Shown piece by piece: positions 12,327 through 26,100 of a stretch of 64,000 nucleotides of DNA. This stretch comes from Casuarius casuarius (lineage: Eukaryota > Chordata > Aves > Casuariiformes > Casuariidae), in NCBI GenBank assembly GCA_003342895.1, contig PTFA01000035.1, positions 3,486,703 to 3,550,702 of the forward strand. The letters are read 5' to 3'. The notes beneath the pieces are model-generated. The model had not been told where the DNA came from. It saw nothing but the letters and a program-made list of their open reading frames with translations, and did not search any database. Positions within the stretch are counted from its first letter, which is position 1. The number at the start of each line of letters is the position of its first letter. The translations under genes were made by a program, and so were the position numbers.

Positions 12327-12609
12327 GGATATATTTCACAAGAAAAATGTGAAAAAAAACCTTACTGAGACTGGCTCTTCTAACAAGATTTTAAAATGTG
12401 AAAGGAAATCCATTTAAATTAAGATATAATGATTCTGAAGCTGCCACTGCTGCATAAGATACAGCTATCATAAGGAAGGGATATTTTTGGTTAACTAATG
12501 CAATCGAGTCTAGCATCAGGGAGTCCACATAATACTTTCCATACCGCTAAATTTTGACACCTGCTGAGCTTGCCACAGTACCTCAATAGATAAACTCTGC
12601 TACTGTCTG

Positions 12610-12790
12610 ACTGTCCATAATATCAAGAAGTATTGCTTAATTTCAAAGCTGAACTTGATCTCTTTTAAATTCAACCAATGGTTCCTCACTGTATTTTTAG
12701 TATCAGGTTTAACACACTTTTATTGTTCCTTATTTACCTTCCAGTTGTTTTTATGCAGATATGTAAGCCCCTCCTTTACAAAACTGAAGG
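12610..12790 (-). repeat. Possible CR1-like LINE 3' portion, heavily degraded
   Basis: On the plus strand, 'ttgatctcttttaaatt', 'ccttatttaccttcc' and 'gcagatatgtaagcccctcc' recall, in order, the antisense of the region after the reverse transcriptase in sauropsid CR1-like LINEs. There 'tatcatgtcccccctt' is a common landmark. No protein motif can be read. The match is by eye and could be coincidental. If real, the element lies on the minus strand like the two clearer LINE pieces in this window. Confidence 0.3.
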
Positions 12791-15700
12791 GGCACTTCCA
12801 GCTTTCAGCCAGAGATGAGAAGTGCCACATTCTCACCTCCCGGCCTAATAGGAAGTAGAACTGGCAGGGACAAAAGATTGGCTGTAAGCGCCTACGTATT
12901 GCACACCATCTTCATCCATGCTTCTCCTCAATACTCCCATGAGTTATATCAGTCAGCAGTTCTGCTATACTTTGGCCTAGAAAAACACATGGCAATCTCT
13001 TAGAAAATTTTAAGAGAACATTGATTCAACTGAAGGAATTCACTGTGCCACTTAACGTAAGTTCTCCTTCTGGCACACGTCCTTGCAAACTTTCCCCGCT
13101 ATTTTTCTCCTTTCTGCACCGTACAGCAAAGAAGCTCTGACTGAGACCGTGCCAGGTGATGCAACACCAATAGTGGAAGAAGTAGGTAGCTCTATGATTA
13201 TATCTTGGGAATTCTCAGCTGTTCAGGGGCCAAGACAGTCCTGGCAAAGATTTAAACAGTCCAGGGAGCTCAATCCACATCCCAGAAGGTTGAGCATAAG
13301 CTCCACTGAGCACATAGCGCCAGTGGGTTTCACATCCCAATACTCGTGAAGCGTCATGGATGAGGTATGGCACTCCGCCGTCTTTGCAAGATGGGCCTGT
13401 GCTAGGACTAGCACTGCAATAGATTGAAAAAAAACACTCCTGCTACCTAAAATGTTACCCTGTTCAGATTACACCTCCATGGGTTTCTCTGCACGTGGTA
13501 TCACAAAATATGCTATATGTCTTCTACTAACTGCCAGATCGACACATTCAGCCTGGGATTTGAAAGTCAAAGCATGTTAGTCAGCAATCCTAAGGTATAT
13601 TAAATAGGGCTAGACTGTCACCTGGAAACCTGACTGCTTTCAATGGCAACCCTGAAGAGTCTAGTAAATCTTCAGTTGATCGTGTGTGACACAGAATCAA
13701 ATCCAAGTCCCCTCCACGTCCCCCACCCCAAGACAGGAGACAGGACTCCAAACACTCCCCAGAAAAAGCACTATTGAGCAGCCATGCAAATTTTATAGTT
13801 GGTTTACTTCTACATGCTCTCTAAATACTGCTGAGGCTCAGCTACCCTATCACTCAATGAACTCTGTACTTGCAGAGCTGACTATGCCACAGAGCCTGTG
13901 CTCTACACAAACACCCCATCGCGTCACTCGGCATCCAGCCTACGCCAAGCTGCGGCATTCCAGCACCGTGATAACTCCTCCATTCGACCAGATCAACTAA
14001 CAGCTGAGAGGTTCAGTTCTCATTTCTAAAACTGCTAATAAACTTTAATTAACAGAAAATTGGAGTCTTCATCTGTCAGGTAATATGGAAATGTCTAAAA
14101 GGTCAAGTAAAAACATTTCCTCTTCATTTGCTTAGGTGAAATCTAAGCAAGAAAAAGGATTATCAAATTAAAAAATTAGTAACTATCAAAATAGTGTTAT
14201 TTTCTGTAGACTAGGGACTCCATTTTTTTATGGTGGCAGATAAAATACATACAAGATTGGTTTACTACGCTATCTGGTAATATATGGAAATTGAATTCAT
14301 CTGTTGTAATTGCTCTTTCGCTTTACTATATATTTAGCTGTCCTATTCATTTATAAGCTGATGAAATATTATCCAAACATAGAATGCTACTTTGGTAGAT
14401 GTTTTGGCTAAATAGCTAAGGATATTGTAGCACAGAAACATATCGTATATCCTGTTTACTACAGCCGAAAGACAAAATTACTGGCCCTGGAATTTCAGTT
14501 AGCTGGAATTCCTGTGTTCAGGAATTTTCCCATGGCTGTTTCTAACACAGAGGGAGGTTTTAAAGACAGTCTTTAGCAAGCTAGCCAACTCCAAGACTTT
14601 GGCATAAGAGGTTAAAGTGTCTCCACAGTACTACTGCAAAGATGAAACTTGAAGGGAAATGCAAGAATCAAAAATAGAACACACTAATTCCATGAATTTG
14701 AGAAAATGCAAATTCTTCTCTTACTTGCCTAGTACTTAGCTAGCAGTTCTATGTCTTCAGCCATGTTCTTTAAGAACAGCTGTTAATGGCCTCCACACAG
14801 GGATACTGCAGCAAATTAGTAAGAATTAACCAAAGAAGTGAATGAGAAGTGGCAAAGTGGCTTTTTTTTCTTAAATGGCATTAAACTAATGTGTGAACTC
14901 TCTCATTCAGAATTAAAGTAGCTTTAATCCACTTCCAAATTTCAGCTAAATTCTGAGGAAAGTGCACATACATGAATTTATTAGAAGTTTAATAACCCAG
15001 TCGCACCCTCACACTATTAGGTAATTTGCTTAGGCAAATTAATGTAGTTGAGACCAAAGATTCACAATCTTCCACCACTTGCCAGATACGGCATTCTTCA
15101 AGTTCTCGCAAACTCAGGTTCAAGTGCATTAAGTGCTGTGCTCAAAGTTACATGCTACAGGCAGAAAGAAGCAAAGGTCTCTTCTGAGATGCTCCAGACA
15201 GAATAGTATCAATTCTTTGTAATCACAATTCTCTGAAACCACAGATAAGACTTAGCCAGGGAAGAAGATAGCACTACTTTAACATATTTTTCTCCCTGAC
15301 ATGCTTTCATTACAGACCAGCTGTAGTGTGTGATCTTTCTGAGGTATTTCATACATGCAATGTAGTTCACCTTTTTCAGGAACTATACAGCTATTAATGC
15401 TGAGGCCAGCAACAGAAATAAAAATCAGGTGCATGCTTCACCCTGTGGGTCAAGCCAAATCTAGAGCATGCAGAGTCTGCAAAACAACAGTTTCGTTGAT
15501 TCTAAATTATCTGTATTCTGTAATTTCAAACACAGCTGTCTAATTCTAAAGTAAAATAGTCATTCTGAGAATAAAACAAATCTTAGTTGCTTAGCTTATA
15601 CACTATACATTAATTTTGAAACCAAATAATAGCATATTTTGAGTCATACTCTCTAAAAACAGGACTGAACATGAGGTCAGAATTCTTAAAAAGATTCATA

Positions 15701-16269
15701 ATTTGCCATCTGCCTATTCAAATCAGATACCATGACACTGAAATGGGCAAGAAAATCGGGAATAGTTAGGGATCTAAAGACACAGCATCAATTCTCTCTC
15801 CGACAAAGTAACGGTGAATGCAACATCCATTCAGCTCAAAATTTAGTTACTCTAAATCACATAATAAATCACTTTGTTCTTTAAGAAAGCAACAAATCAA
15901 AAGATGCAAGGTGAACAAAGTCCCATTCCTAACTATCTAGCTATACAGTTTGGTACTTTCCACAGGATAGGTTTGGGATCATGATACATCCAAGCCTTAC
16001 AAGGAGCTGTGCACTGGACATACAACCTGAAGCAAGGAACATTGTAGAAAACCGGACTATTTTCAGTCTGTTATATCCTTACACTGCTAAGGAACTCTGT
16101 TCATGGACAAAGAGCCCAATATGCTAGATATTGCACAAAGTTGCTTTAAAAAAAAAAAAAAAAGTACAATCTAAGAGAAGACAAGAAGCACATGATCAGG
16201 GCAGATCAGTAAGACAGCCAATTGCTTAGTTTAATAAGCAGCGCTCTCAGCTCACGAAGAAAATGGTAC
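12791..16269. other. Gene-free stretch
   Basis: No gene is recognisable. A locally GC-richer part at about 13080-13420 has open frames on both strands (88 codons plus, 63 codons minus). Neither resembles a known protein, and frames open on both strands at once suggest base composition, not coding. A poly-A run of 16 lies at 16148-16163. Nothing else stands out. Confidence 0.55.
16148..16163. repeat. Poly-A tract (A16)
   Basis: Sixteen consecutive A just upstream of the old repeat at 16270-16610. It is a mononucleotide microsatellite. Confidence 0.95.
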
Positions 16270-16610
16270 TTCTTTTTTTTGTAGGCACCCTGACAGAGAA
16301 CTGAAGATAGGATTTAAAGTGCGATAATGAGGCAGCTTTGCAGATAATTACAGGAAGTATCTTCCAAGCATAAGAGGCACCCTGGGAGAAAACAAAGGTG
16401 CTTGTTTAAAAATGAAGAAGTGAAAATAGAAACTAGCAGCACCAGCCAACAGGATCATTCAAAACCAAATGAAATATGGTAGATAGGAAAGTAGATAGCC
16501 CCGAAGGGCCTTCAAAGTGACAGCTAAGTTGTATGCAGTGAAATTCAGCTGGGGGAGGGAATGGGAAAAAGATTCAGGAAGGTTGGTACTACCAACAAAA
16601 TAAAGGGTTA
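16270..16610 (+). repeat. Ancient amniote interspersed repeat, family not named
   Basis: Several phrases occur in the order I associate with an old repeat shared by reptiles, birds and mammals: an 'attacaggaagtatcttcc' block near 16347, then 'accctgggagaaaac' near 16378 and 'aaaggtgcttg' near 16396, then 'gaagggccttcaaagtgaca' near 16503, and 'ttgtatgcagtgaa' near 16530. The mammalian counterpart carries 'agggccttg' followed by 'ggagtttggactttatcctg'. I do not know the family name with certainty, so none is given. It is non-coding and degraded, and the ends are approximate. Confidence 0.4.
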
Positions 16611-17306
16611 CATTTCAAGGAATTGTTTCAGCTGTGCAAAATTCCACAAAAGTACTGTGTAATTTTTCTCTCCACATGTATTTCTTCTTTAAGAAGCTTA
16701 TAAAGGAGAGAGAATCATGAGTTACTCACTCTCTTTATCCAAGTCAAATCTTTATGATGCAAGATAGAGATAAATGGATGAAGGTAGAAAGCAAAGAATT
16801 CTCTTCTTGCCACTAATGATATTAGTTAGGATCCTGGAACAGTTCATGGAGCTGGAGACTCCAAAACGCACTTCTACACTCTCCTGGTTTGCCAAGATCT
16901 GTTGGGGGGGGGCGGGGGGAGAAAACTTAGTCAGACATTAATTCCTCTAAATTTCTATAGCAGCTGAAAGCCAAGATAATAGCAGCAGCCATAGTTTTCA
17001 TTCCTGTAGCAGTTCTATTGCAACAAGAACAATATATTGATATATACCAGTAGAAAATATGTGCATTGAGTTGCAATGTGGACTGCAAGAGTAAGGAACC
17101 TGAGCTAAAGACATGGGGTAAAGAGCTCCTTACAAAAGAAGTGCTACAAGATGAGACCTCAACCATTAATATCTTATCCAAATTCCAACTAAGTTGCAGC
17201 CTAAGTCTACACTGGGACAATATCTAGCACTTCAAAAACACCAAATTGCCCTCAAGTAATCAATTAACTTGGTTAGGGCTTGAGGGAAGGTTGTTGAGTT
17301 TGTGTG

Positions 17307-17345
17307 GGGGGTTTTGTTTTTTTGTTTTTTTGTTTTTCTTTCCCC
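17307..17345. repeat. T/G-rich simple repeat, (T6-7 G)n
   Basis: A G run leads into TTTTG-type units repeated three to four times, then ends in TTTTTCTTTCC. It is simple sequence. The pyrimidine-rich sequence that follows forms the strong tract upstream of the weak exon candidate at 17415. Confidence 0.9.
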
Positions 17346-20124
17346 AATCAAATTAATTGAAACTACTCTTTTAATTAGTTTCCAGTACTATTTTTATATT
17401 TTTTTTTCCCCAAGCTCTGTGGAACTGATGCAAGAAATACTCAGGGTACCAACAGCAGACACAACCTTGATCCACATGAAGGGGTAGGGGGCATGGATTA
17501 CATCATCGTACACAGCACTCTGTGCCCACTTCCCAAGAAACTCATGTCTGAGGAAAAATACTTAAAAAACAACAACAAAAAACCCCACTATTCTCTCTGG
17601 ATCTTGCAGATGCAAAGATTTATTGCTAAGATAGAACCTCTGGGTTTTCCAGCCAAGAAGTTCTGGACACAGACTACCTAAAAACTTTCAGTGGATGGAT
17701 AGTGATAAGGAAAAGTAATACCAAAACAAACTATATTAATAATCATACTCTAGATTACACTTAGCAAATGGTCTAGGAGCCATGCCTCCAGATGGAAATA
17801 AACAAAAAAGTCTTTCTTAATTAATGTTATCAGTAGAACATTCTTAACTTAATGCCAAAAGATTTCAGGACATGATATTTTTAAAAGAAATTAATTACTC
17901 CTTAAGCATCCAGAGGAAACTAAGAGGTACCAAGAATCTCAGTCCTGCCAGCCTGGTGAAAATCAATGGCCACAGTATTATCTCCAGCTTATCAACTCTC
18001 AAGAAAACACCCACAGGGGTACCTTTCTCTCATATGTCGATCCACGGTTTCTCAATGTAACCAATCTGACAGTACCTATGCTGGAGTCTTAATTGCTTTG
18101 CTTCAAAGCTGAGAAAAGATCTGGAAGCTTCCTGTTCCTAAAATTTGCCAGAAATTCTTTGGCAGAGATGGGCTGGACGAGAAGTGAAAGATTGATCGTC
18201 GTTATTGCTAAAATAAAAAAGTGCTATTTTTATATTTAAACTAATTCTTAACCTAATCTCTCTTTGGTGGACTTCCAAATTCTTAACAACTCCATTTTGT
18301 TTTTTATATTCAGTTTATTTTCATGATGCTTTATTTTACTCTCAACTTTCTAGAAGAAGAGCTAAAAAACACAAACACCCTGAAACTTTGGAAAATACAC
18401 ATTCAAATACATGCGCAATTATCAACCCATGAAGTAAACATGTAATCAGGGTTGTGTTGTGTTGAACTCTATCCATTTTAACAGGGTAGCAACGACACTT
18501 GCAAGTGAAAAGCCCAAAATAGACAAGGGGAGCTTTTGGAAGGTATTTAATCTCTAGAGTTTAGCTAGTTAAGCATATAGGGAATAATCCCAAACACTCA
18601 AGATAGTGCTAAATTGCCCTCTGGAACAGCCTCCTTCTCTCAACACTGATTACAGATGCTTATAGAGTGGGGTAGGTGAATAATCCCAACTGTGCCAATT
18701 TTTCCATATGTAATTCCTGAGCCAGAGGTGTTTTGAGTTGGACATTCACATTTCTCTATTTCTATGTTGGAGATATGCATCTATGACTAAAATAATTTGG
18801 ATTTAATGAGAGCATCTAAATTTACCTCCTATCTGTGCTGGAACTGATTATCTTCAAACACACGTATGTAATAAACCATAGCTAAACACAGATTGATTTA
18901 CAGCTTTATTGACATTCCTTTTCTTTTATCACCCAAGAGGAAGATGAATGCACGGCCCACCGTTGCATGTTTCTTTGCACAGTTTTCCGCATTGTTCCAA
19001 AATGCACACTATGAGTTTCAAGTATCTTTGTTGTCTCCACTTTAGAATCTCAGCAGTTAGGAACATACAAATTACCAAGTACAACACAACCACTGAATAC
19101 TTCCCGTTCTGATTCCTGGACACGTTCTAGCTGCTCTGCATTGTTGTAACTTGCAACTCGTAACTGGACGCCCTGAAATTTCCTCTTTTGTAGGGAGAAT
19201 CTTTCAGTGGTAGAAGATTACTGCTGGCAATAGACATCTAGGGTTGCACAACTAATGGAATTTCATTTCACAGCCAGTGTGGAAACATATATAAAGTAGA
19301 TACCCACATATTTCATTCTTCTAGATTTCAGCTGGGTTCCACTTAATGCATGTTTCTGCAAAGCAGAACAACTTGGGAGCCTCCACTGATGCCATTACCT
19401 TACTGCCTGGGGATAGGGCATTTTCCACCACAGTAAGAGATATAAACACAAATTCCCTCAAGACAGATAAAAGAATCCAACTTGTTTTCTTCCTGCATGT
19501 TTTATCCACTGGATACACAAAGGGCAGCACTGTCATTGGGCACTTTCCCCAAGGACTGTCCACTGAAGCTCTTCAGGTTTGCAAACAAATGGCCTACCCT
19601 GAACATACCGCTGTACTAGTACAAGACTGCAACATCTGTGCAGAAGGTCAGCCCTGACCTGCGGCTACACTAGTGAGATAACAACATCAGAAATAGCAGA
19701 AGAAAAAAACATTATATAAAAACAGAAGGAGGGTACTAGCTTAATGGAATTGTTGGCCATGGTAAAAATTACCCAGGCAATCATATGACAAACACCAAAT
19801 AAAGGGGTAAAAATCATTATTTTGGAGAGGATGAGGGCAGTAAAGGGGGAGAACTTGGGAGGGGAAAAAGTGAATATAAAGGGTAGTAAATTCATGCAGC
19901 CAGAATTGATCAGGGTACCTGTCAAGCAGTTATGTGCATGATCACCATGGCTTGGACAGGTCAATAAACCCGCTGCTTCCACCGTACCTGCCTCTGACTG
20001 ACTTCTATGGTCAAAGGGAGCTGGCATTTTTTCCCCAGCATCAGTGAGGGAATACTTGAAGCACTCTACCATCGACATGAGAACACCTGGAGGGACATAA
20101 CCATCACTTCACCTTTCCTCTCGT

Positions 20125-20179
20125 AACAGAAAAAAATTTACAAAATTTGACAACAGAAAAAAAATTTACAAAATTTGAC
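20125..20179. repeat. 27/28-bp tandem duplication
   Basis: A unit starting 'aacagaaaaaaatttac' and ending 'aaaatttgac' occurs at 20125-20151 and again at 20152-20179. The copies differ only by one extra A in the A run. Near identity implies a recent duplication, and it may be length-polymorphic. Confidence 0.95.
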
Positions 20180-23100
20180 AAAACCAGGTCAAATTCACCA
20201 TGTTGCAAAAATTCCAAACCATATTTTTAGCAAGCTTACTGTTTAAGAAAAATAAAAACTGAACTGCTCTACATACACTGGTCTTTTTATAATCCTCAGT
20301 GCATGGAGCCTTCTACAGAAAATACATAAGCTTTGCTATATAGGATATTTCAGAAAGCTTACAAAAAGGATATTGTTTGCTACACTCCATAAAGAGAGAA
20401 GTGCTTATGATGAGGGAGAAGAAATGGAGTGCCAATTACATGCTTAGCAGCAGGCCTGTCACAGACAACAGCACTGTTCTCAAAATATTGACACCAACTC
20501 CATCTCAGAAGGAAACATTTTCTGCTAGGATAAGTGCTCGGAAAAACTTAGAGACTTATCTAAATGTGACTATAATATTCAAAGTGTCTGGAAACCACAA
20601 AAAGCAGACTTTTAAATCTCAACTTGCTCTCCCGTATGACCTTATCAGTTTTCTTTGTTGGAGAAAATCTTTAGTCAAAGTGATTTGATCTTTGCTGATT
20701 CTGTATCTTTCTGATTTTAGATAACAACAATTTTTTTTCTTCCAACAACGTAGTTTCCAGTTTGATGCACATTTCAAGCTCATGTAAGTTTTGAAGTGCC
20801 TAAGTCAACACTGTCAGCAAAAGGACTACCCGCAGCCTTTTGCATCTCCCTGTGCAACTCCCTCTCTTCTGGCACAAGCATTCAGAGAACAGGATCTAGA
20901 AGCTATCCTAAGGTAGTCTAAGTGAGTTAGGATATTCACCAGGTTAATTTTTGAATCCAGATCCTTTCCTAAATCTCATCCGTTGCACAGCCACACAAGT
21001 TCGTTCTTTATGCACAACGGAGGGGGCAGCATGGGGGTCCTTCTAGTGCTGTGCCAGTTTATTATGTCAATCTGCAGGATATGAGAAGCTAAGAACCGAG
21101 AACTGCCCTAACTGCAAGACATTAGAAAAAACAGCAACAACAAACAACTGAATTATGCTCAGAATTACTCTCTATTTGAAACCTACCTTTATAGATTAAA
21201 GGGGTTTGTACTAGTGATGCTTGGACAAAAGATTGAACTGCTTGTGGCTGTTTGCTTAGTCTGCAGTTCTCTCTTCATTATAAAAGCCTTTTTTGCACGC
21301 AGATGTGCACAAAGGTCAGCAATGGCAAGTTTGCATCAATCCATTGCTGGTAACTTCTGACTGAGTAGCTGAATTTACTCCACTTTCAAGCTGAAATAAT
21401 CTTAACTAAGGACAAATAGAAGCTTTTGCTGCCTACATTAAAGTTTTCCATTAGTATAGCTATACCAGTGGCCAAACCTGAAGTAAAGGGATGTTTAAGA
21501 CATACACCTAAACTCAAACTGAAATCTGTTTTCTTTGCTAATCAAAGGCATTTCAGGCTTTTCCATTTATATTGCATCTAGGGATCTTTTGGACCTGATT
21601 TTTAAAGGTTTGGCAGATGCAGTTTTATAGGGAAAAGGTGAACAGTACTTCAGAGGAGAGAACCAATCCTTGGAAACTCAGGTGTTTTCTAGAGATCTAA
21701 GTTTCACCTCAACTGTATCAGCCTCACTTCGGAACGGTTTTCAATAGAACCACTTTTAAAATTTAAAAAGAATACAGCTTGGTTACATAATCAAACCAGA
21801 AGCTAAGCATTTTCTCAGCATAGACAATGCAATTTGAATATATGACCTACTACTTTATTTCAAATAGCTTAACCATATAGTGTATAAAACAAAACACACA
21901 CAAAAAAAATCAGCATAAGCAGACTAAAAGTCCAGAAGAATTTTTAAACTCTTTTATATTTTCTACTGTACCATGAAGAATATTACATGGAGAGACCATA
22001 AATGGTAGATTTCAGTTTGTACAAACTTGCTCCAAAACCTACAGATGATAATGTTTTAGGTGATCATAGATGAACAGAAGACCTCACCACTAGAATTTGT
22101 GTCACGAAATATGGGAAGAATGCACAAGAATTTCCCATAGTACCTCTTGCTGGAAGATATGTTTCCTTACCTGGTAAATATGTCTCAACAGTAGAGTAAA
22201 CTTAAAGTACAATGCCGTTTGCACAAACAAGTCTAGAAATCTCACTCCAAATGTGTAGGGTGAGTTCCCAGATCCCAGGCTTTGTGCAGCCTTTGCCATA
22301 AATCACAGCAGACCTGCAACCACTCTCACCTATGCACAGCTGCTATGTATACTTTGCACATGCTAAGTGACCCTTTGGCTTTTTTCCTCTTTCAATTGCT
22401 AGATACCATCTACAAGAACACTTATTTGAAAAGGAAGTAGTTGTTCTTCAGATTCAGAGGCCTTATGGCTTCTTTCTCAGAGAAACAAAAAGGGTCCATC
22501 TCTCTGAACAGAAACAACAGTAACACTGCTCTGAGGAGGAGATGTCAACAGAGTGAAGACAAAATAAAAGCACAATTACTCAAGAGTATAAAGAGAGGTG
22601 AGGGAAATATTTCAATTAAGTCCTGAGAGAGGACTTGGAACAGGCTGAATGTTACACACCTTAGTACTCATCTGTGGAAGACCCTGACACATTCATAAGA
22701 GTAGCCTCCCTTTTTTCACTCTACAAGATACACAATCACAGGCATTTTCATGCTCTACCACTACATCAGCAAAAAATTCATATTATATGACTCCTTATGG
22801 AAGTATTAAAATACAAAATCCCTCAAATACAACACTCCTTCCGTACTGTCAAACCACAGTTAAAACAAAGCTTATTCATCTGAACTTTTACAACAAAATA
22901 ACTTTACAGAAAAAGATGCTATTTCATACATAGTGAAAAGGTTTCTTCCCAATACCTTTAACTAAGGTATCATCTCTTCTAAGGCACCAAGAGCATTGTG
23001 TATTAGAGCAGTGCAATGCCCCTCTTAACTTTTGGTCAAAAATAGTTATTAAATTTATATTTTCAAGCAAATGCAGTTTTGACAGGTCTTCAGAATTTGC

Positions 23101-26100
23101 TTGTAAGTACTAACCTCAAGGAAGAAGTTTCTCTCCCACTTGAAGCAAGTGCTGCAGCCTTTTATTAGCACTAATAAATGTTCTCCTATTGAATAATGTC
23201 AATGATGGCTCAGACTTGCTTCCTCCAAACAGAAGATTTTAAGATTTCGTATTTGGGAAGCCAAGCTTTTCTCTGAAATCATTAAGTTGGAAATTTCCTT
23301 CTTTTCCCCCTTCTTTCTTCCTCTCTGTTTTAAAGTTGAAAACTAATACTCTCACACCATCATTTCAGAAGGAGCTGGGCCTTTAACAAAAAGATCAACT
23401 AAAAGAAACAATAAGGAAAAAAAGAAAAAGAAACATTAGCTGGCAGAAAACAAACCACAAGCTAGACAACATTGTTTCTGTGACTAATATTTAAACACTG
23501 CTGCAGCTTTACAAAGCACAGTAACAACAAACCTGCAAGAATTACAGTATTAGCAACCTCAAAGAGGAGATGGTTCATTGTGGAAGCCTTAAAGCAAGCT
23601 CTAGCCCTCACAGCAAAACACTGCCAGTTCTGCCGAGCTGAACTGACAGGAATTTCCATATTTTAAAACACTCACGCGTGGAAAGTAAGCTATAATATTT
23701 ATTTGCCCTTTAAAGAACAAACATGCACACAGAAGAGCAGGTTGCATTAACACAGAAATAACCCAAAGGTTTATTTCAAAGTTTTGGAGCTTACAGGTCA
23801 CGCTTTTCCAGCCAGAAACTAAAGTAGGGAAAGACACCTAAGAACTTACCTAGAAAAGAAAAAAAGCCAATCTTCAGGCCTAAAGTTAAGAGTTCAGGTA
23901 GAGAGAAGATACCAGTAATTCTAACTACTGGTTTGGTGCAAGTTATATAAAAAGTCCACTGACTAGATTTAGTTAGAATTAAAGCATTTTGCAGATGCAA
24001 AAATAGAGAAGAGCCATTTTTCACAGGTTCAGAATGCCGTCTCTCCAGGTAGGCTGGACTCAGCCCAGCTGACAGTATTGCTCAGTGTCATTAAAGAAAT
24101 TATTTTCATTGGAGCTTGGAAATTTAGAACAAGGCACATAGTAGTGTCAGCTCTCTTAATTAAGGCCTTTCCAGAGAGTTGTCTGATACTATACACTTCC
24201 ATCAGGTCAAAGCTATCTTATGTGCATGTTAGACAAAGTAAAGCGCACACTACACTTTCCCACCTCCTCTCAAAGTTTGAAATGAAGCATTAAGAACCAA
24301 CCTAAGAGCCATTTATCTGTCAAATAAAGATCAAGGATAGTTAAAGGCCTCTGGCATATGAAGATTAAGGTTCCCTGGCAAAGCTGATGGTGCAGGCTGT
24401 CCCCATCCAGCTTTAAAATGGGCTGCTACTACAAAACAAAATCTTGGAAAAGTTTGAATTCATTCCCTTTAAGATCCAGGAAGTTCACTATCTGTTTCTG
24501 CTGTCAATGATAACTTCTGCTCTTTCTTTTCTCTCATCTTCTCTAATACTTGAATGAAAACATCCCTGTTGACTGCTCAGTAGCAGGCTACCAGCTTACA
24601 CTAATAATAACAATACTGCTGCTCTGAAATTGTTGTATTCCTGTTAATTAAAAACAACCAGCTAAATGAAATAAGCAGGCAGACAAAAGTCTGATTTATG
24701 TTTGCAGCCTGATCAAAACTCAGACTCACAGTTTGAAGGTGTTTAGAGCTGATGCTTGAATCCATCTCCATGTGTGTGGATAACTAAGACCTGATCATAA
24801 AGAAAGGAGTTGATCATAGGGAAAACAAACAAACAATAAAGGCCCAACAAAAACAAGAAAGGAACACTTTAATTTCTACTGAACATTTGGACAACACTAG
24901 GAAAGAACCTGGAATGTCTCTAGAGACTGCAGTTTGGGGACTCTCTATTATAGTCCGCAATACCTAAACAGATGACTTTGCTAGGCTGATTAGAAGTTAT
25001 CCAGCTGAACATTTTGCTGTCAGAAAATGTGATTAGTGAAAAGTGAAATAGAATATAATTGACCATTTTTTCCTAGGAGAAAAAAATACGGAAATGTTTT
25101 GTTCCATGCTTTGAGTTAGAAAACAAGAGATTTATAAATGAAGTATTTAAGAGTAAAACATTTTGATTAACCCCCAGAAGTATGTTTAAGAATTGCATTC
25201 ACAGATTTTTTTTTTCCTCTACTATTCCATTTCAGGATAGAAAAAAATATGTGTTTTGATTATAAGGAAGAGTTTTATTCCTTCCCATACAAATACGTCT
25301 CTCAATAGCTAATACAGCATCCTCCTGTTTCTTATCCTTTAGGGGGTGTTTTGGGAGTCCCCAGATCCACTGCCTCTTCAGAGATGTAGCTCCATGGAGC
25401 CTGCTGAGCCCCTAACAAGGGCTGTACTTCAGATCTAAGATTCTGACATTCCAATGGACATTTTAAGTGGAAAAAAAAACCCTGATAACCCATCAGTATC
25501 CAAACACTTGTGGCATACCTCATTTCACCACTTTTATGCTAAAGAAAAGCATAGAGCAATTTCAGACCAGACTTGTTTCTTTATATAGAGCCAAGCACAA
25601 AACACAGGTGATCTCCACCTAAGCACATTTGGACAATTCTTCATTCCAAAACAGGAAAGTAATCTTCATTTGAAAGCTTTATAGCTGTTGCTCAACACAT
25701 GGATTAAGTCTGTATCAAAGCTGTGACTAACAGTGGTCCTCAGCACAGTGAAACAGTGCACAGAACTGATGATACCAGGCTAGAGGAGAAGAAAATTTAA
25801 CTCCATTAATGAATTCCATTAAAGCTGATTGTAGTATACATTACTAACATCACCAAACATCTACCACTGCTTTTCACTAAAGATGTTTCCTCATGAAGTT
25901 TTAGCACTTCTAGCAAGAACTGTCTCTCACAGTACACTGAATGTTTGTCATTCACCAAAGTTTCTTCTTTGGAAATAAATCATAGAAATCATTATATATT
26001 GCAAGAAACATTGGCATCTGGACAACTTGTCTTTCCTCCTTTAGACTCACTCAAGCCCATTCAAAATTTCCTAAAAGCCACTGTTTTAGTGAGAATGTAT

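Larger units (their letters stand above)
5746..12609. other. Gene-free stretch with hairpins and a CpG-dense patch
   Basis: No gene is recognisable; open frames are up to 134 codons and contain simple-sequence peptides. The stretch holds an alternating CG/GA tract near 6391, a TG/G tract at 9431-9455, perfect inverted repeats at 9056-9084 and 9588-9613, a CpG-dense patch at 10785-10892, a perfect 10-mer duplication at 11361-11380, a T/G tract at 12056-12091, and A runs at 12196-12211 and 12306-12326. The remainder looks like unique sequence. Confidence 0.6.

Noticed and set aside
19665..20078. 137-codon minus-strand frame with hydrophobic segments
   Set aside because: The hydrophobic segments come from T-rich codons. 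No known family, no splice context and a length near chance expectation. A plus-strand frame of 103 codons lies directly beside it, which suggests locally few stops.
22990..23010. 'cagtgcaatg' seed of the miR-130/301 family
   Set aside because: Only the seed matches. The rest of the mature sequence and a hairpin are missing.
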